From Mesorhizobium sp. M1C.F.Ca.ET.210.01.1.1 (GTDB lineage Bacteria > Pseudomonadota > Alphaproteobacteria > Rhizobiales > Rhizobiaceae), in the NCBI RefSeq assembly GCF_004791585.1, contig NZ_SRUU01000018.1, positions 62,001-126,000 of the forward strand: 64,000 bases of DNA, written 5' to 3'. Each line of letters starts with the position of its first letter. The first letter of the stretch is position 1. Shown in pieces: positions 7,632-16,241 of this stretch. The position numbers were made by a program, and so were the translations under genes. The notes beneath the pieces are model-generated. The model was not told the origin of the DNA and did no database searches. It saw only the letters and a list, made by a program, of their open reading frames with translations.

Positions 7632-8049
7632 TGTGTTCAGGCCCCAACGAGAGTTTGTTTCTAGACTGTGCCCTTTTTCTGAGATCGGGCATCGCGCGAA
7701 CTTCATGCAGGCAAACCCTGCGATTCGCGTCGCATCATCTTAATGACGCTGTGCTGCAAGTAAGTCAATTCACCAATTGAATTATATTCGGCGATATTCA
7801 TCAAATATTGCCGATTCAGCTTCAAAAATTCGTGCGCCGTGTAACTTAGCGAGATTTTTCTGGTCAGACCAGCGCAACCTGACGTCACGGCAAGTACGCT
7901 TTACACCTCAGGCGAGGCCGAACAAGGCTCTTAATGCTTGACTAATGCTTGACCACCCACGGCGGCCGGCACGAAGAATCCTACGGATCACAGGCTGCAA
8001 GAACACTCATCCTCGCGGGGCGTGCAATCAGATGGGCGCGACAACGCTC
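7632..8049. other. AT-rich intergenic region upstream of mucR
   Basis: A 418-bp gap. The half next to mucR (about 7730-7860) is rich in AT runs such as CAATTGAATTATATTC, plausible sites for MucR autoregulation. A 61-codon open frame on the minus strand (7703-7888) lies inside but has no ribosome site, family resemblance or normal codon use, so I do not call it a gene. The other half shows nothing recognisable. Confidence 0.45.
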
Positions 8050-8418
8050 TCAATAGGGGGTGATGTACTTGCCGTAGACCCAACCGGTGGCGAAATGGCC
8101 GTTCTGCGCCGGATCATGCCAGACCTCGCACCAGCGGTGGCGGATCGTCTGCCGCTGCTTTCAGTGCGGCTGCCCGGCAATGTCGAGCAGATCTATCCCG
8201 CCCGTGCAGCGGCCGGTCATCTGCAGGACGGTGCCGTTCGGATAGCCCGCCTGCTTTTGCGACGTATTGGACGGATATTTGCGCGCGTTGAGCGTGTCGC
8301 CGAACGGCACTCCCGCCACTTGCCAGGCGGCGAATGCAGTTGCATTTGACTGGCCGGAGAAGGTCAGGACTGTCGAGGCGACAGTCAAAGCCAGCGCGGC
8401 GCGAACATAGGATTTCAT
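8050..8418 (-). pseudogene. Secreted SH3-like domain protein interrupted by an in-frame TGA
   Basis: The ATG at 8418 gives a signal peptide (MKSYVRAALALTVASTVLTF, cleaved near NATAFA), then an SH3-like fold start (AGVPFGDTLNARKYPSNTSQ). A TGA at 8161-8163 stops translation after 85 residues. In the same frame, without any shift, the downstream codons read IRHRWCEVWHDPAQNGHF and end KYITPY before a normal stop at 8050-8052. That is the expected C-terminal half of bacterial SH3-like secreted proteins. The interrupted position sits between QPH and KQRQT, where TGG (Trp) to TGA is the simplest explanation. The full protein would be 122 residues. Confidence 0.75.
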
Positions 8419-8539
8419 CTTTTCCCCCTTCGACCTAACTTCTGTAAGCTACCTTGAACCCCGCCCCTTGAACCGCCGCTGAGCGACGTGTTCATCCGCC
8501 ATTCAAGCCAATTTCGGGCAAATTCCACAGCGAGACGTA

Positions 8540-10639
8540 ATGACCAGATCCTCCGCCTTCCCGACCGCCAACCCGCCGCGGCCCGAGAAACATCCTGTCT
8601 TCGATGTGCATCACGGCATCGCCCGCACCGACGACTATGCCTGGATGCGCGCCGACAACTGGCAGGCGATGTTCAGGGACCCTTCGCTCCTCGACGGTGC
8701 GATCCGCGCTCATCTCGAGGCCGAGAACGCCTATCAGGCAACGCTGATGGCCGGTACGGCCGAGTTGCGGAGCGGACTGTTCGTCGAGATGAAGGGGCGC
8801 ATCAAGGAGGACGACTCGACCGTGCCGATGAAGGACGGCGCCTATGCCTATGGCTCATCCTTCAAGCTCGGCGGCGAACAGCCGCGCTACTTCCGCACGC
8901 CGCGTGACGGCGGCACCGAGGAGATCCTGCTCGACGGCGACGCGGAAGCCGCGGGCAAGCCGTATTTCCGTCTCGGCGGCGTCGACCATTCGGCCGATCA
9001 TCGCAAGCTGCTTTGGGCCTTCGACGACAAGGGCTCGGAATTCTTCACGCTGCGCGTGCGCGACATCGCAGGCGGCAAGGAACTCATCGACCGGATCCCG
9101 GATACGGGCGGCGGCGGGGTGTGGAACGCCGGTGACGACGGCTTCTTCTACACCCGCCTCGACGACAGCCATCGCCCGTCCAAGGTGTTCTTCCATGCGC
9201 TCGGCGGCGCTCCGGAGAACGACCGACTGATCTATGAGGAGACAGATCCGGGCTTCTTCATGGACGTCAGCGGCACGCGCTCCAACGACTGGATCATGAT
9301 CGGCATCAACGATCATGAAACCTCGGAATACCGCCTGCTGCGCGCCGACGAACCTGTCGCCGAGCCGAAGCTGGTGGCGGCGCGCGAGACCGGCCTGCAG
9401 TATGACCTGGTAGAAGGCGGCGACGTCTTCTTCATCCTCACCAACGCCGACGGCGCCAAGGACTTCAAGATCATGACGGCGCCGGTCGAAAACCCGGTGC
9501 GTGCCAATTGGACGGAACTGGTGCCACACGAACCCGGCCGGCTGATCCTGTCGGTGCTCGGCTTTAAGCATCACATGGTCAGACTGGAGCGCAAGGAAGG
9601 CCTGCCGCGCATCGTCGTGCGCGACCGCCTGACCGGCGAGGAGCATTTCATTTCCTTCGACGAGGAGGCCTTCTCGCTCGGCCTCTCCGGCTCCTATGAA
9701 TACGACACCGAGGTGATGCGCTTCACCTATTCGTCGATGACGACGCCGGCGCAGGTGTTCGACTACAACATGCGCACCCGGGAGCGCGTCCTGCTGAAGA
9801 CGCAGGAAGTGCCTTCAGGCCACGATTCGGAACACTATGTGACACGCCGGCTGATGGCGCCGGCTGCCGACGGCGAGTTGGTGCCGATCTCGCTTATCCA
9901 CCATCGCGACACGCCCCTCGACGGCTCGGCGCCCTGCCTGCTCTACGGCTACGGCTCCTATGGCATCACGGTGCCGGCGGCCTTCAACACCAACTGCCTG
10001 TCGCTGGTCGACCGCGGCTTCGTCTACGCCATCGCGCATGTGCGCGGCGGCAAGGACAAGGGCTATGGCTGGTACGACGACGGCAAGCGGGCGAAGAAGA
10101 TGAACACCTTCACCGACTTCATCGCCTCAGCGCGCCATCTGGTGGCTGAGCGCTACACGCAACACGACCGCGTCGTCGCGCAGGGCGGCTCGGCCGGCGG
10201 CATGCTGATGGGGGCGATCGCCAACATGGCGCCCGACAGCTTCGGCGGTATTGTCGCCGAGGTGCCGTTCGTCGACGTGCTCACCACCATGCTCGATGAA
10301 ACCCTGCCGCTGACGCCGCCGGAATGGCCGGAATGGGGCAATCCGATCGCGTCAGCCGACGACTACAACACGATCGCGGCCTATTCGCCCTACGACAATG
10401 TCGCGGCGCTCGACTATCCGCCGATCCTGGCGCTGGCCGGGCTAACCGACCCGCGCGTCACCTATTGGGAGCCGGCCAAATGGGTGGCGCGGCTGCGCGA
10501 GCGAAAGGCTGGCGACAATCCAGTGCTGTTCAAGATCAACATGGAATCCGGCCATGCCGGCGCGTCGGGCCGGTTCTCGCGCCTGGAGGAGATCGCGTAC
10601 ATCTACGCCTATGCCCTGAAAGTGACCGGCAAGACCTGA
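8540..10639 (+). CDS. ptrB: Oligopeptidase B (S9A prolyl oligopeptidase family)
   Basis: A 699-residue cytoplasmic serine peptidase that cleaves short peptides after basic residues. The N-terminal beta-propeller (about 75-400) is followed by an alpha/beta-hydrolase domain with the triad visible: Ser551 in GGSAGGML, Asp637 in LTDPRV and His672 in GHAGASGR. The EVPFVDVLTTMLDETLPLT and PPEWPEWGNP segments after the nucleophile are characteristic of oligopeptidase B rather than prolyl oligopeptidase. It has no signal peptide. The length is normal. It is flanked by an SH3 pseudogene and a SET-domain gene, with no operon partner evident. Confidence 0.93.
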   Translation: MTRSSAFPTANPPRPEKHPVFDVHHGIARTDDYAWMRADNWQAMFRDPSLLDGAIRAHLEAENAYQATLMAGTAELRSGLFVEMKGRIKEDDSTVPMKDGAYAYGSSFKLGGEQPRYFRTPRDGGTEEILLDGDAEAAGKPYFRLGGVDHSADHRKLLWAFDDKGSEFFTLRVRDIAGGKELIDRIPDTGGGGVWNAGDDGFFYTRLDDSHRPSKVFFHALGGAPENDRLIYEETDPGFFMDVSGTRSNDWIMIGINDHETSEYRLLRADEPVAEPKLVAARETGLQYDLVEGGDVFFILTNADGAKDFKIMTAPVENPVRANWTELVPHEPGRLILSVLGFKHHMVRLERKEGLPRIVVRDRLTGEEHFISFDEEAFSLGLSGSYEYDTEVMRFTYSSMTTPAQVFDYNMRTRERVLLKTQEVPSGHDSEHYVTRRLMAPAADGELVPISLIHHRDTPLDGSAPCLLYGYGSYGITVPAAFNTNCLSLVDRGFVYAIAHVRGGKDKGYGWYDDGKRAKKMNTFTDFIASARHLVAERYTQHDRVVAQGGSAGGMLMGAIANMAPDSFGGIVAEVPFVDVLTTMLDETLPLTPPEWPEWGNPIASADDYNTIAAYSPYDNVAALDYPPILALAGLTDPRVTYWEPAKWVARLRERKAGDNPVLFKINMESGHAGASGRFSRLEEIAYIYAYALKVTGKT

Positions 10640-10747
10640 TTTTTCCCTCGCAATCGTGAAGGCCAGGCGTTAGGCAATGCTCGGTTGGGTTCGGTTCTTT
10701 GGGTGCGGTCTCTCAGGCCGCGTCACCTGTCATCCGTAGGGTTCGTC

Positions 10748-11137
10748 ATGCTGCTCGTCGACGTCTATCTCGACAAATCGTCTATCCAGGGCATCGGCGT
10801 CTTCGCCAAACACCGCATTGCGCGGGGCACGCTGATCTGGAAGCTCGATCCGAGGTTCGACCGGCGCATTCACGTCGACACCTATGAGGGCGAATCCGGC
10901 CCGGTGAAGAACTATCTCGACCGTTATTCCTATCCGGACCGACGCGATCCCAACTTCATCGTCTTCGAGGCCGATGACGCCCGCTACATGAACCACGCCG
11001 ACGAGCCGAACTGTGACGTCTCTTCGCCCGAGGAAACCTACGCGCTGCGCGACATCGCGCCGGGCGAGGAACTGACCTGCGACTACAACCATTTTTTCGA
11101 GAACGGCTTCGATTTTCTCGGCGACCGTCACCCTTAG
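10748..11137 (+). CDS. SET domain-containing protein
   Basis: A 129-residue single-domain protein. It shows the N-terminal SET strand (DKSSIQGIGVFAKHRIARGT), the RYMNHADEPNCDV motif equivalent to the SET NHS/xxNC box, and the C-terminal ELTCDYNHFF motif matching the GEELTxDY signature. SET proteins are lysine methyltransferases using S-adenosylmethionine; the bacterial free-standing forms have few known substrates. The ATG at 10748 fits the domain start. It is convergent with the cytochrome genes (10-bp gap). Confidence 0.87.
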   Translation: MLLVDVYLDKSSIQGIGVFAKHRIARGTLIWKLDPRFDRRIHVDTYEGESGPVKNYLDRYSYPDRRDPNFIVFEADDARYMNHADEPNCDVSSPEETYALRDIAPGEELTCDYNHFFENGFDFLGDRHP

Positions 11138-11146
11138 AGCCTGGGA

Positions 11147-12094
11147 CTATTTGGACGGCTTGCGCGCAGGATAACCGTTGGGGTGCGCCGGAAGGGCCTT
11201 GAGATAGGCGGCGATCGCGGCGCGGTCGTCGGCCGTCAGCAGGGCCATGTTGCGCTGCACATCGACCATGGCGCCGCCGACGGAATCGAAATCAGGCGTG
11301 AAACCGGTTTCGAGATAATTGGCGATGTCGGATTCGGACCAGCTTTTGATGCTGTTCCCGCCGGGGGTGATGTTGGGCACGACGCCTGAGCCTTCGGCGG
11401 CCACGGCGCCCGCGAGCCACTCGGCCTTCTTCACGCCGCCGGCGAAATCGCGCGGCGTGTGGCATTCACCGCAATGGCCAGGACCTTCGACCAGGTAGCG
11501 GCCGGCCAGCACCTTGTCCGGCGTGCCGTCGGGCAGCGCGATCACCGGATTGGGGCTGAGGAAGAGAAGCTTCCAGAGGCCGATGCCGCGACGGATGTTG
11601 AAGGGGAACGAAAGCTTGTGACCAGGCGCCTTGCCGGCGACCGCCGGCAGCGTCTTCATGTAGGCGTAGAGGTCGGCGATGTCGGCCGGCTTCATGCGCG
11701 CGTAGGAGGCGTAAGGAAAGGCCGGATAGAAATGCTCGCCGGAAGGCGAGACGCCCTTCAGCATGGCATTGGCGAAATCGTCCTCGCTCCAGGCGCCGAT
11801 GCCGTCCTTTTGATCCTGCGAGATGTTGGGCGGCACGAAGGTGCCGAACGGCGTCTTCAACTCCAGCCCGCCGCCAAGCTCCAGGCGGGCATCACCCTTC
11901 GACCCCGGTTTGGCGTGGCAGGAGGTGCAGCCGCCAGCGTAGAAGATCCGCTTACCCCTGGCCGCGTCGCCGGGGCCGAGCTGTGCGACGACCGCGGCAT
12001 CGAGCCTGACGGGCGTGGACAGCGCCCACCCGGCAACCGCGCCGGCGCCGCCCAGCACGATGACGGCGCCGACGAGCTTCTTCAGCCAGGCCAT
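11147..12094 (-). CDS. Diheme cytochrome c, membrane-anchored
   Basis: 315 residues. An N-terminal hydrophobic segment (KLVGAVIVLGGAGAVAGWAL) anchors or exports the protein to the periplasm. Two c-type heme sites follow: CTSCH at about residue 55 and CGECH at about residue 210. Each is in a class I cytochrome domain, with downstream Met-containing segments such as FPYASYARMKPADIADLYAY. The sequence resembles the cytochrome subunits of periplasmic dehydrogenases. It sits 9 bp after the monoheme cytochrome gene, so the two are probably an electron-transfer pair; the partner dehydrogenase is not in the window. Confidence 0.87.
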   Translation of the reverse strand: MAWLKKLVGAVIVLGGAGAVAGWALSTPVRLDAAVVAQLGPGDAARGKRIFYAGGCTSCHAKPGSKGDARLELGGGLELKTPFGTFVPPNISQDQKDGIGAWSEDDFANAMLKGVSPSGEHFYPAFPYASYARMKPADIADLYAYMKTLPAVAGKAPGHKLSFPFNIRRGIGLWKLLFLSPNPVIALPDGTPDKVLAGRYLVEGPGHCGECHTPRDFAGGVKKAEWLAGAVAAEGSGVVPNITPGGNSIKSWSESDIANYLETGFTPDFDSVGGAMVDVQRNMALLTADDRAAIAAYLKALPAHPNGYPARKPSK

Positions 12095-12103
12095 GTCAGG
12101 CGA

Positions 12104-12541
12104 TCAGCCCTTCTTGATCCTGTAGCTCTGATGGCAGGCGCCGCAGTCGCCGCCGATCGTGTTGAGCTGCGCCTTCAAGCCATCGACATCACCCGGCGGC
12201 GAAGCGACCGCTTCCCTTGTGTTGGCAAGGAACTTGTCCGCGGCCGCCTTGAAGCCCGCCATATCTTCCCAGATCTTCGGCGCGGCTGTGGTGTCGCCCT
12301 TGTCGCTGCCGGCGGGGAACAGCCTGTCAGCATCGAACTTCTCGGCATTGGCCTGCAGCGCCTTCAGCGTTGTCAGCACGGCGGAGGCGTCGAAATCCTC
12401 CTCGCCCTTGACGACTTTGGACAATTGGCCGGCGAGCTTGCCGCGCTCCTTCATCAGGGCCTGGCGATCCTGGATCGGATCGGCAAGAGCGGCCGAACCG
12501 GCAAGAGCGAGCAGAGAGATGGCGAGGACAAGCTTTCTCAT
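12104..12541 (-). CDS. Cytochrome c'/c556-type monoheme protein
   Basis: A 145-residue periplasmic protein. A signal peptide (MRKLVLAISLLALAGSAALA) is followed by a four-helix bundle with the C-terminal heme site CGACHQSYR, the typical location in cytochromes c' and c556. The family carries electrons or binds small gases. It lies first in a two-gene unit with the diheme cytochrome. Confidence 0.88.
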   Translation of the reverse strand: MRKLVLAISLLALAGSAALADPIQDRQALMKERGKLAGQLSKVVKGEEDFDASAVLTTLKALQANAEKFDADRLFPAGSDKGDTTAAPKIWEDMAGFKAAADKFLANTREAVASPPGDVDGLKAQLNTIGGDCGACHQSYRIKKG

Positions 12542-12617
12542 TCAATTGGCTCCATGGTGAAGGAAGTTCGCGACTAAGCCATTTCACCGTTCACGGTGAG
12601 ATGCTCTATCTCCTTGT

Positions 12618-12666
12618 TGGCGCAATTTCGGATGGAAAACCGTTCGACGCTATTCCTCGAATTGCC
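12618..12666. repeat. Short dispersed palindrome, copy B
   Basis: GGCGCAATTTCGGATGGAAA ... CGAATTGCC has the same layout as 6561-6610, with substitutions in both arms. It lies in the 254-bp gap between the cytochrome and sodB genes, together with a CACCGTTCACGGTG dyad near 12583. Confidence 0.55.
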
Positions 12667-12757
12667 CTGGGTGTTAACGGACCTGACGGCGGGAATATTC
12701 CCCTGTGCCGTCACGATTTTCCCGATGGTGATCAATCTCCTGTGTTGGCCGGAAAAG

Positions 12758-12783
12758 AAAAGCCCCGGCATGCCGGGGCTTTT
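12758..12783. terminator. Bidirectional Rho-independent terminator after sodB
   Basis: A perfect palindrome: AAAAGCCCCGGCA (12758-12770) and TGCCGGGGCTTTT (12771-12783). The stem is flanked by A/T runs on both sides, so it can end transcription from either direction; sodB ends 13 bp away. Confidence 0.85.
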
Positions 12784-12795
12784 CCTTGAGAATAG

Positions 12796-13398
12796 TCAGG
12801 CTTTCGCCTTTTCGTAGAGTTCCAGGACATAGTCCCAGTTGATGAGGCTGTCGACGAAGGCTTCGAGATATTTCGGCCGCGCGTTGCGGTAGTCGATGTA
12901 GTAGGAGTGCTCCCACACATCGACGCCGAGGATCGGCGAAGCGCCGTGGACCAGCGGGTTCTCGCCATTGGGGGTCTTCGAGATCGCGAGCTTGCCGTCC
13001 TTGACCGAGAGCCAGGCCCAGCCGGAGCCGAACTGGGTGGTGCCGGCGGCGATGAAGTCCGCCTTGAACTTGTCGTAGCCGCCGAGATCGCTGTCGACGG
13101 CCTTCTGCAACGCGCCCGGCAGCTTGTTGCCGCCGCCGCCCTTCTTCATCCATTTCCAGAAATGGATGTGGTTGTAGTGCTGGGCGGCATTGTTGAAGAG
13201 CCCGGCATTCTTGCCGAAGGACTGTTTCACGGCCTCTTCGACCGACAGGTCGCCCATTCCTGCCTCGGCGGCCAGCTTGTTGCCGTTGTCGACATAGGCC
13301 TTGTGGTGCTTGTCGTGGTGATACTCCAGCGTCTCCTTCGACATGTAAGGCTGCAGAGCCTCATAGTCGTAAGGCAAAGCGGGCAACTCAAAAGCCAT
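12796..13398 (-). CDS. sodB: Superoxide dismutase, Fe type
   Basis: A 200-residue cytoplasmic enzyme that converts superoxide to oxygen and hydrogen peroxide. It has the metal ligands in EYHHDKHHKAYV and NNAAQHYNHIHFW, and in the DVWEHSYYIDYRNARPKYLE motif (Asp and His ligands). The FGSGWAWL box is canonical. AAQHYNHIHFWKWMKKGGGG favours an iron-type enzyme, though cambialistic use cannot be excluded. The start ATG at 13398 (MAFELPALPY) has GGGAG upstream; the longer frame from 13431 lacks homology. A 7-bp dyad lies 22 bp upstream of the start. Confidence 0.94.
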   Translation of the reverse strand: MAFELPALPYDYEALQPYMSKETLEYHHDKHHKAYVDNGNKLAAEAGMGDLSVEEAVKQSFGKNAGLFNNAAQHYNHIHFWKWMKKGGGGNKLPGALQKAVDSDLGGYDKFKADFIAAGTTQFGSGWAWLSVKDGKLAISKTPNGENPLVHGASPILGVDVWEHSYYIDYRNARPKYLEAFVDSLINWDYVLELYEKAKA

Positions 13399-13419
13399 GG
13401 ATGGTACTCCCTCAGGAAA

Positions 13420-13440
13420 AGTCCGTTGCAATTACGGACT
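13420..13440 (-). promoter_or_regulatory. Dyad in the sodB leader
   Basis: AGTCCGT and ACGGACT are perfect 7-bp arms around 7 nt. On the sodB strand the second arm is followed by TTTTCC and then the GGGAG ribosome site. It could be a regulator site or an RNA hairpin in the leader of a stress-responsive gene. Confidence 0.45.
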
Positions 13441-13503
13441 AAGATAGGTCTGGAATGGATTGGGGCAACTCCGGAATGAAGCGCCGGTCGCCTTTTTATC
13501 CGC

Positions 13504-14382
13504 TCAGGCGGCGGAAGTCGAATGCGCCCAATCCCAGTAGAGCTCGCGCGCCTTCTTGGCCACCGGCCCGGGCTGAAGATCGCGGCCCTCGATGCGGGTG
13601 ACCGGCACCACCTACGAGTGGTTGCCGGTCGAGAAGATCTCGTCCGCCTCGAGGAAATCGCGCACCGACAATGCCTTCTCGATGGTCCTGAAGCCGTAGT
13701 CGCCGAGCAGGCTGATCGTGCGCGAACGGGTGATGCCGGAAAGGAACGTGCCGTTCGCCGCCGGGGTCATCACATGGCCGTCCTTGACCAGGAAGATGTT
13801 GGAGCTGCCGGTCTCGGCGACATTGCCCAGCATGTCCAGCACCAGCGCATTGTCGAAACCGCGGTTCTTGGCCTCGAGGATAGCGCGGCCGTTGTTGGGA
13901 TAGAGGCAGCCGGCCTTGGCGTTGGTCGGCATCGTCTCGATGGTCGGCCGCCGGAACGGCGAGACGCCGATCGAAAAGCCGGAAGGCGGAATCATCGGCG
14001 ATTCGTAGAGGCAGAGACAGAAGCGGGTCGAGGACGGGTCCGCTGGCACGCCCATATAGCCGCCATGCTCGGCCCAGTACATCGGCCTGATGTAGACCGC
14101 GGTCTTGCCGTCGAATTTCTTCAAGCCATCCCAGGTCAGCCCAACGATCTGCTCCGTCGCCATGGAAGGGCCCAGGCCGAGCGCGAGCGCCGAGTCGTTG
14201 ACGCGCGCGGCGTGACGGTCGAGATCGGGCGCCACGCCCTCGAACCAGCGGGCGCCGTCGAAAACGCTGGTGCCCAGCCACATGGCGTGGCTGCGCGGTC
14301 CGAGAATGGCGACGTTGCCCTCGTACCAGTCGCCGTCCACATAGGTCCATGTCGCGGATTGTGCCGCCGCCGCCAGTGTCAT
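13504..14382 (-). pseudogene. Branched-chain aminotransferase (class IV), interrupted by an in-frame TAG
   Basis: Class IV PLP aminotransferase transferring amino groups between branched-chain amino acids and 2-oxoglutarate. The frame from ATG 14382 shows VFDGARWFEG, KTAVYIRPMYWAEHGGYMG, the PLP-lysine segment MPTNAKAGCLYPNNGRAILE and DMLGNVAETGSSNIFLVKDG. A TAG at 13612-13614 stops it at 256 residues, just after the IFSTGNHS strand. The same frame then continues VVPVTRIEGRDLQPGP and AKKARELYWDWAHSTSAA to a TGA at 13504-13506, the normal family C-terminus. Family members read Lys here, so AAG to TAG is the simplest change. An intact protein would be about 292 residues. Confidence 0.8.
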
Positions 14383-14534
14383 CGTTTGCCGTCCAAATAC
14401 GTCATTTCAGGCCGCCATAGGACGATGCTTTGACGGCCTGCGTCAACCGACATGGGGAAAAATCGTTGAGGCCAGAGGCACTTGACCGCAATCAATGCTT
14501 GCACGACAAGCCTTGGCGCCGCAAAACTCAAGCC

Positions 14535-15197
14535 ATGCATCATGCGGCCTATGTGTTCGACGCCTATGGCACGTTGTTCGACGTGCACGCGGCCGTGCGC
14601 CGCCATGCCGGCGAGATCGGGCCGGATGGCCAGCTTCTCTCCGAAATCTGGCGGGCCAAGCAACTCGAATATTCCTGGGTGCGGACGTTGATGGGCGCCT
14701 ATGCCGATTTCTGGCAGCTCACCGAGCAGGCGCTGGACTTCGCGCTGCGCAAGGTGCCCTCGGCCGATCCGGCGTTGAGGGCCAGGCTGCTGGATGCCTA
14801 TTGGCATCTCGACTGCTATCCGGAAGTGCCGGCGGTGCTGAAGGCGCTCAAGGCATCCGGCGCAAAGCTCGCGATCTTATCCAACGGCTCGCCGGAAATG
14901 TTGCGGGCGGCGGTGAAATCCGCGGCCCTCGACCAGATACTGGACGACGTTTTCTCGGTCGACGAAATCAAGCGCTTCAAGACCGACCCGTCGGTCTACG
15001 ACATGGTGGTCACCGGCTGGCGGCTCTATCCGGAGGCGGTGTCGTTCCAGTCCTCCAACCGCTGGGACGTCGCGGGCGCCGCCAAATTTGGCTTCCGCAC
15101 CGTCTGGATCAATCGCACCAACCAGCCCGACGAATACCGGGACTTTCCGCCGGGGCTGATCCTGCCTTCGCTCGAAGGTCTTCTGGCAGGCGCCTGA
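14535..15197 (+). CDS. Haloacid dehalogenase, type II (HAD superfamily)
   Basis: A 220-residue cytoplasmic enzyme. It has the HAD nucleophile motif VFDAYGTLFDVHAA, motif II LAILSNGSPEM, a lysine in RFKTDPSVYDM, and the type II 2-haloacid dehalogenase signature SSNRWDVAGAAKFGF. Type II enzymes hydrolyse (S)-2-haloacids to (R)-2-hydroxyacids through an aspartyl ester. Start ATG 14535 is immediately before the first strand. It is divergent from the aminotransferase gene. Confidence 0.9.
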   Translation: MHHAAYVFDAYGTLFDVHAAVRRHAGEIGPDGQLLSEIWRAKQLEYSWVRTLMGAYADFWQLTEQALDFALRKVPSADPALRARLLDAYWHLDCYPEVPAVLKALKASGAKLAILSNGSPEMLRAAVKSAALDQILDDVFSVDEIKRFKTDPSVYDMVVTGWRLYPEAVSFQSSNRWDVAGAAKFGFRTVWINRTNQPDEYRDFPPGLILPSLEGLLAGA

Positions 15198-15369
15198 GGC
15201 CGATGTTGCTGCAGCGCAACAGACGTGTCGCGGTCACAGCTTCGCCTTTGTTTGTCCACCCTGACGCCAGAATTGGAACCGCCTATCACCGCCGACTGTT
15301 ATCGGAGCTGCCGGCGGCCAGCCTGCGGATTCATGCATTCTTGCGAATTGAGACCTAGAAAAGGCAACC

Positions 15370-16191
15370 ATGTCAGACGCTTCCTTCCGCATCAACCGCC
15401 GTGGCTTCCTCAATCTCACAGCCCTCGGCGCTGCTTCGGCCGCGGTTTCCGCCTGCACCACCACCGGCCCAGGCCCCGAACCCGTGCAGCCGCCACCGCC
15501 GGCCTATGTGGAGCCGCCGCTCGGCGATTATGAGACGATGTATGGAGCGATGTCGGACAACGGCTTCGACCTGCCGGCCATCCCCGTGAACAAGATCGAT
15601 CACCGATTCCTGCGCCAGATCGTGCCCGATCCGACGGGTCAGCGGCCGGGCACCATCGTGGTCGATACCACCAACCACTTCCTCTATCTGGTGCGCGAGG
15701 GCGGCCAGGCGATCCGCTACGGCGTCGGCCTCGGCCGCGCCGGCTTCGAATGGTCGGGCGACGCCGTGGTGCAGTGGAAGCAGAAGTGGCCGAAGTGGAC
15801 GCCGCCGGACGAGATGGTCTCCCGCCAGCCGGAACTGACGCAATTCAGCGCCAAGAATGGCGGCATGCCGGGAGGCCTGAAGAACCCGCTCGGCGCCCGC
15901 GCGCTCTATCTCTTCCAGGGCAATCAGGACACGCTCTACCGCCTGCACGGCTCGCCCGAATGGTGGTCGATCGGCAAGTCGGTGTCTTCGGGCTGCGTGC
16001 GCCTGATCAACCAGGACATCATAGACCTCTATGACCGCGTGCCCACCAAGTCGCCGGTGATCGTGACGGCCGATGTCGGCGCGCCGGTGGTTGATATGCC
16101 GGAGCGCCGGGCCATTCCGATCGACAATGGCGTGCCGACAGGTTCGATCCTGCTCGGCCCGGTAAGGCAGATCACAAACGAGATTTTCTGA
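15370..16191 (+). CDS. L,D-transpeptidase (YkuD/ErfK family) lipoprotein
   Basis: 273 residues. A twin-arginine-like N-terminus (INRRGFLNLTALGA) leads into a lipobox-like VSAC, so it is probably exported and lipidated at about Cys29. A Pro-rich linker precedes the YkuD domain, with HGSPEWWSIGKSVSSGCVRL containing the catalytic Cys209 and the upstream HGS histidine. These enzymes form 3-3 peptidoglycan cross-links or attach proteins to the wall. A short sequence matching its catalytic region recurs at 23762-23806. It stands alone. Confidence 0.9.
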   Translation: MSDASFRINRRGFLNLTALGAASAAVSACTTTGPGPEPVQPPPPAYVEPPLGDYETMYGAMSDNGFDLPAIPVNKIDHRFLRQIVPDPTGQRPGTIVVDTTNHFLYLVREGGQAIRYGVGLGRAGFEWSGDAVVQWKQKWPKWTPPDEMVSRQPELTQFSAKNGGMPGGLKNPLGARALYLFQGNQDTLYRLHGSPEWWSIGKSVSSGCVRLINQDIIDLYDRVPTKSPVIVTADVGAPVVDMPERRAIPIDNGVPTGSILLGPVRQITNEIF

Positions 16192-16241
16192 GCTGTCAGC
16201 CAGTCAGCTGGCGGCAACAAGATGTCTTCCGCGCGTGGAAC

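Noticed and set aside
7703..7888. A 61-codon minus-strand frame upstream of mucR
   Set aside because: No ribosome site, unusual codon use and no family; the AT-rich sequence is better explained as the mucR promoter.
7945..8349. A 134-codon plus-strand frame opposite the SH3-like gene
   Set aside because: The opposite strand encodes a recognisable protein with a signal peptide; the plus frame has no such features.
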